Positions 60,874 to 64,000 of a stretch of 64,000 nt of DNA are shown here, in pieces; position 1 is the stretch's first letter, and each line of letters starts with the position of its first letter. The translations under genes and the position numbers were made by a program. The notes under the pieces were generated by a model. That model worked only from the letters and a program-made list of their open reading frames with translations. It searched no databases and was not told the DNA's origin. Origin of the DNA: Chryseomicrobium aureum. GTDB lineage: Bacteria > Bacillota > Bacilli > Bacillales_A > Planococcaceae. The stretch lies in contig NZ_JAFBFG010000002.1 in assembly GCF_016909155.1 (NCBI RefSeq), positions 1 to 64,000 on the forward strand, written 5' to 3'.

Positions 60874-62009
60874 CCGTTTTCTCTCCTTTGAATCCATTTA
60901 GTTTGGTGGTCGCCTGGTTCGGGTGGAGCAAGGCGGTAGGTGACAGGGGTGCGCGACAATTTGAGTGGACTACCAATTTGCTGGATTGTTCCAGCTTGTT
61001 TGTGATGTTGAGTGATCCACATGTCCCGTGCGTGAAGTTGTGGATCGTTCGTCAGTTGTTCGAATGTCTGAACGGGGCCGCAGGGAATGCCTACTTCTCG
61101 CAGTGCATCGACCCATGCAGCCGTCGTTCGCTCTTTCATGTACAAAGAAAGAACGGCAGTGAGAGTATCTCGATTTTCTACCCGTCCGGCATTTGTTTCA
61201 AATTCTTCAGGGGGCGACCAGTTTACAAGTGAACAAAGAGCTGTGAATTGTGCGTTTGTGCCCACTGCAACGATGACTGAGCCATCCTTTGTGTCGAACA
61301 TTTGATAAGGCGCAATTTGGGCATGCGTATTGCCTCGTCGTTTTGGCTCAACTCCTGTCATCAAATAACTGCTGCCGATATTGACGAGACTACTGACAGC
61401 ACAATCATAGAGTGACAGATCAAGCCGTTGCCCACGGCCGGAAGTCGAGCGTTCGAGGAGTGCTGCTTGAATCCCGATGCACGCATAAAGTCCAGTGAGT
61501 ATATCGACAATCGCGACACCCATCTTTTGCGGTCCAGATTCTTCCGTACCAGTGATCTGCATCAAGCCACTCATCCCTTGCAAGATAAAATCATAGCCAG
61601 GTAGGTCTTTTAGAGGCCCTGTCTCACCAAATCCAGTGATACTGCAGTATACAAGTCTTGGGTTGAGCGTCGTCAGTGTATCGTAGTCGAGGCCGAACTT
61701 TTCCATCGTACCCGTTTTAAAGTTATGCACGACGACGTCACTTGTTGCGACAAGTTTTTTGAACTGTTCCTGGTCTTCGGTCGTTCGAAGGTCGAGTGTG
61801 ATACTTTCCTTGTTGCGATTGGCACTCAAGTAATAGGCACTGACCCCGTTCTGAAACGGAGGACCCCAGTGCCGCGTCTCATCAGATCCACCTGGTGCTT
61901 CCACTTTGATGACTTCCGCACCTAGATCGCCGAAAATCATGGTGCAGTATGGACCCGCGAGAACACGACTTAAATCAAGGATGCGAAGACCTGCTAAAGC
62001 TCCTTGCAT
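60870..62009 (-). CDS. CaiB/BaiF-type family III CoA-transferase
   Basis: 379 residues from the ATG at 62009 (AAAGGAGTG). The signature is LRILDLSRVLAGPYCTMIFGDLGAEVIKVE, with the catalytic Asp in the segment LPGYDFILQGMSGLMQITG. It moves CoA between organic acids without a covalent enzyme-CoA ester. Coupled to the acyl-CoA dehydrogenase gene. A structured leader with a terminator precedes it. Confidence 0.92.
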   Translation of the reverse strand: MQGALAGLRILDLSRVLAGPYCTMIFGDLGAEVIKVEAPGGSDETRHWGPPFQNGVSAYYLSANRNKESITLDLRTTEDQEQFKKLVATSDVVVHNFKTGTMEKFGLDYDTLTTLNPRLVYCSITGFGETGPLKDLPGYDFILQGMSGLMQITGTEESGPQKMGVAIVDILTGLYACIGIQAALLERSTSGRGQRLDLSLYDCAVSSLVNIGSSYLMTGVEPKRRGNTHAQIAPYQMFDTKDGSVIVAVGTNAQFTALCSLVNWSPPEEFETNAGRVENRDTLTAVLSLYMKERTTAAWVDALREVGIPCGPVQTFEQLTNDPQLHARDMWITQHHKQAGTIQQIGSPLKLSRTPVTYRLAPPEPGDHQTKWIQRRENG

Positions 62010-62029
62010 AGACACTCCTTTCTTGCCAT

Positions 62030-62186
62030 AAAAAAAGCCAGTCCAAAAAACCTCGTACAGGTTCTCTAGACTGGCGGATGATCTGAGGAAACATTCGGGA
62101 ATGAATGGTGTCAGATTCGGCAGATTGTAATTGGTTTGTGTTCCGTAGAGCGTGAATGGTCACTGGCGAGTGACTCGGCGCTCATT
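62030..62186 (-). promoter_or_regulatory. Structured leader RNA with terminator before the CoA-transferase operon
   Basis: On the minus strand TTTACA (62216-62221) and TAAAGT (62193-62198) at 17-base spacing start a leader near 62186. It can form a two-step hairpin GAGCG/CGCTC around GTCAC/GTGAC (62148-62183), then ATCTGA/TCAGAT (62081-62116) with an inner CATTC/GAATG stem. A terminator GCCAGTC/GACTGGC (62037-62075) with seven T ends 28 bases before the start codon. This is the architecture of a transcription-attenuating riboswitch or similar element. No known class was recognised. Confidence 0.6.
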
Positions 62187-62233
62187 ACTTTCACTTTACC
62201 GGACGCGTACCGGATTGTAAATGAAAAAACGAA

Positions 62234-62554
62234 CTACTCTGACAATTTTGTTTGATACTGTTCAGAATGCTTGTAAAGATCTTTCAAAGCAGACTGCAGG
62301 GCGCTTCCAGCTTTCCCGAGATACTGCGTCTGGATAGCGCGAAGAGGCTCGTCAATACCGTCTCGCAAACTGTGACCCCGTAGCAAATGATGAACGAAAT
62401 CTTGCCCGTGTTGCGTGGCGAGGGTACAGGAAGCTGCTACGATTACGCTATATTTCGAATCGATTTCTGCAGTAATCGTTAATGTTTCGTATAGGTTTTG
62501 CGCAGCCATCCCAGCAGGTAGTCGCGCGTGACCGGCAATAAATAGAGTCTTCAT
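62234..62554 (-). CDS. DUF3870 protein
   Basis: 106 residues. The whole protein follows the DUF3870 pattern: IAGHARLPAGMAAQNLYETL, IDSKYSVIVAASCTLATQHG, FVHHLLRGHSLRDGID and YLGKAGSALQSALKDLYK. The function is unknown. The family is often near CoA-transferase genes, as it is here, where it lies on the same strand upstream of the leader. ATG with AAGGAGTG. Confidence 0.85.
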   Translation of the reverse strand: MKTLFIAGHARLPAGMAAQNLYETLTITAEIDSKYSVIVAASCTLATQHGQDFVHHLLRGHSLRDGIDEPLRAIQTQYLGKAGSALQSALKDLYKHSEQYQTKLSE

Positions 62555-62686
62555 CCAAGCACTCCTTCAAGAGTTTTCTTCAGTATAGCAAATCCTCGTT
62601 TCCGGTGAGCGAATATCTTGAACTCGAACTACACGCATGGTAGGATGGCTTTTGTGATTATTTTTTGTAACCTAGGAGGAACTTGT

Positions 62687-63325
62687 ATGACAAACGTATT
62701 ACTTGTAAAAGCTAACAATCGCCCAGACGGGATTTCAACTAAAATGTATAACACGTTCATGGAGTCGATTAAAGATACTAACGAGATGAACGTCCGTGTA
62801 TTCGATGTATTTGAAGAGGATATGCCGTACTTCGGTCAGGACCTGTTCAACGCATTTGGAAAGATGCAAAATGAAGAAGAGCTGTCAGATGTTGAGCGTC
62901 GTATTTTAGCTGCAAAGCAAAAAGCAATGGATGCTGTGTCAGAAGCAGACGTATTAGTATTTGCTTTCCCACTATGGAACTTAACGATTCCAGCAGCACT
63001 TCAAACATTTATTGATTATGTCTACTCTGCAGGATTTACATTCAAATATGATGCAACCGGCAATCTTGTTCAATTGATGCCAGAGAAGAAAGTCATTCTA
63101 TTGAACGCACGCGGTGGTCTATATTCTGCACCTGAGATGGCACCGATGGAAATGTCGTATAACTATATGCAAAACGTCTTTAACGGCGTCTTCGGTATGG
63201 AAATCATCGAGAACGTGATCATCGAAGGACACAATGCAAACCCGCAACAAGCAGAAGCAATTATTGCAGAAGGTCTAACACGCGTACAAGCAGTCGCACA
63301 ACGTTTGATTGCACAACACGCTTAA
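62687..63325 (+). CDS. azoR: FMN-dependent NADH:azoreductase
   Basis: 213 residues from the ATG at 62687 (GGAGGAAC); the frame further upstream to 62618 lacks homology. Flavodoxin-like fold with VLLVKANNRPDGISTKMYNTF, WNLTIPAALQTFIDYV (the FMN-contact loop), and LLNARGGLYS. It reduces azo dyes and quinones with two NADH cycles and protects against quinone stress. A terminator follows. Confidence 0.9.
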   Translation: MTNVLLVKANNRPDGISTKMYNTFMESIKDTNEMNVRVFDVFEEDMPYFGQDLFNAFGKMQNEEELSDVERRILAAKQKAMDAVSEADVLVFAFPLWNLTIPAALQTFIDYVYSAGFTFKYDATGNLVQLMPEKKVILLNARGGLYSAPEMAPMEMSYNYMQNVFNGVFGMEIIENVIIEGHNANPQQAEAIIAEGLTRVQAVAQRLIAQHA

Positions 63326-63331
63326 TTAGGA

Positions 63332-63357
63332 GGGAGGACTGGTTCCTCTCTTTTTTT
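63332..63357 (+). terminator. Terminator of azoR
   Basis: GGGAGGA (63332-63338) pairs with TCCTCTC (63344-63350), with one G-U pair, then seven T. Confidence 0.65.
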
Positions 63358-63388
63358 GCGCCAAAAGCCCTGTGAATCCTTCGTTTGC

Positions 63389-63417
63389 TTGTCAAATAAC
63401 AGGGGTAAAGGTATAGT
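63389..63417 (+). promoter_or_regulatory. Predicted promoter of speD
   Basis: TTGTCA (63389-63394) and TATAGT (63412-63417) are 17 bases apart, about 42 bases before the GTG start. Confidence 0.65.
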
Positions 63418-63458
63418 TGTAACCGAAGTTTATTTTTTACGCGAAGGGATGAGGAAAC

Positions 63459-64000
63459 GTGTCGTTAACTCCCGAGCAGCGCATTGAGCTGCATGAATTT
63501 AACAACTTAACAAAGTCACTCAGTTTTAATATGTACGATATCTGTTATACGGGCACAAAAGAAGAACGTGAACGCTACATCCAGTATATCGATGAACAAT
63601 ACAACGCAGACCGTTTAACAGCGATCTTGACAAAAGTTACAGAAATCATTGGAGCGCACGTGTTGAACGTCGCAAAACAAGATTACATTCCGCAAGGTGC
63701 TAGTGTGACGATGCTCGTTTCAGAAGGACCGGTTGAATCGGCGCCTAAAGAGCAGTTCGAAGAGTCGCCAGGACCGATTCCAGAAACAGTAGTTATGCAC
63801 TTGGATAAGTCTCACGTGACTGTGCATACGTATCCGGAATACCACCCGAATGAAGGGATTAGTACGTTCCGCGCAGACATTGATGTGTCGACATGTGGGG
63901 AAATTTCGCCATTAAAAGCGCTGAACTATATGATTCATTCATTTGATACAGATATTATGACGATCGACTACCGTGTCCGTGGATTTACGCGTGACAAAAC
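63459..64000 (+). CDS. speD: S-adenosylmethionine decarboxylase proenzyme, 5' part (runs off the window)
   Basis: A GTG at 63459 (GATGAGGA) opens a frame that is still open at 64000. The readable 180 residues closely follow the long E. coli-type Spe[54 protein letters not shown], with S118 at the K-S-H self-cleavage site that makes the pyruvoyl group, then [20 protein letters not shown] and [12 protein letters not shown]. It makes decarboxylated SAM for spermidine. This is not the short Bacillus subtilis-type enzyme. Confidence 0.93.
   Translation, partial: MSLTPEQRIELHEFNNLTKSLSFNMYDICYTGTKEERERYIQYIDEQYNADRLTAILTKVTEIIGAHVLNVAKQDYIPQGASVTMLVSEGPVESAPKEQFEESPGPIPETVVMHLDKSHVTVHTYPEYHPNEGISTFRADIDVSTCGEISPLKALNYMIHSFDTDIMTIDYRVRGFTRDK

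Noticed and set aside
62030-62100. T-box riboswitch before the CoA-transferase
   Set aside because: The T-box sequence (AGGGTGG-type) and specifier layout are absent.

Overview
The window is 64 kb of a low-to-moderate GC Gram-positive chromosome, most likely from the order Bacillales and probably Planococcaceae-like. The grounds are Bacillus-type Shine-Dalgarno sequences (GGAGG), lipoproteins with short lipoboxes, PerR-, CadC- and Bacillus-type LexA-like operators (GAAC-N4-GTTC), a complete seven-gene Mrp antiporter operon, KtrCD, MetNPQ, YolD-like, DUF3221 and CPCC proteins, and a long E. coli-type SpeD. I cannot name the genus. No rRNA, tRNA, phage integrase, transposase or CRISPR array was seen.

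Layout. 1-3.7 kb: small membrane proteins and lipoproteins, a GrpB protein, and two families of dispersed repeats. 3.8-10.9 kb: an island with defence character. On the minus strand lie a retron-type reverse transcriptase with a recognisable msr-msd RNA gene upstream, a MutT-type Nudix hydrolase, and a 962-residue PLD-nuclease/DEAH-helicase/DUF3427 protein, closed by a terminator. Divergent from it is an 810-residue protein that joins a UvrD-like helicase, an HsdR_N-type nuclease and a C-terminal LexA/S24 self-cleaving peptidase domain. 11-21.4 kb: small envelope proteins, Tag glycosylase, a methyltransferase, RtcB, SMI1/KNR4 and DUF3885 proteins, repeat copies and three decayed loci (VOC fragment, DUF817, a lipid-anchored or membrane protein with a nonsense codon). 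21.5-23.8 kb: methionine importer. 24-31.3 kb: flavin monooxygenase, a membrane-bound SpoIIE-type phosphatase paired with a histidine-kinase-like protein, and KatG under a PerR-like site.

31.4-48.8 kb: acetyltransferase, cadmium efflux (cadC-cadA with two operators), two tandem HlyC/CNNM-type metal exporters with identical SD-masking hairpins, MscL, DUF1287 protein, two genes behind LexA-like boxes, a DUF3817-MFS fusion, a TRIC-like channel, KtrCD potassium uptake, a diguanylate cyclase, and a PadR/HAAS pair. 48.8-54.5 kb: mrpABCDEFG. 54.6-64 kb: KdpD-like Usp protein, an intergenic tandem repeat, GNAT protein with a structured RNA in front of it, iron alcohol dehydrogenase, a luciferase-like oxidoreductase, a CoA-transferase/acyl-CoA dehydrogenase operon with a structured terminator-bearing leader, azoreductase and the beginning of speD.

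How the genes work together. Much of the core part deals with ion homeostasis (Mrp Na+/H+, KtrCD K+, HlyC-type Mg2+ or other metal, CadA Cd/Zn/Pb, MscL turgor) and oxidative or xenobiotic stress (KatG, azoreductase, flavin oxidoreductases). The most novel material is the 3.8-10.9 kb island and the uncharacterised structured RNAs at 56.2 and 62.1 kb. All assignments come from reading the sequence; no database search was run.
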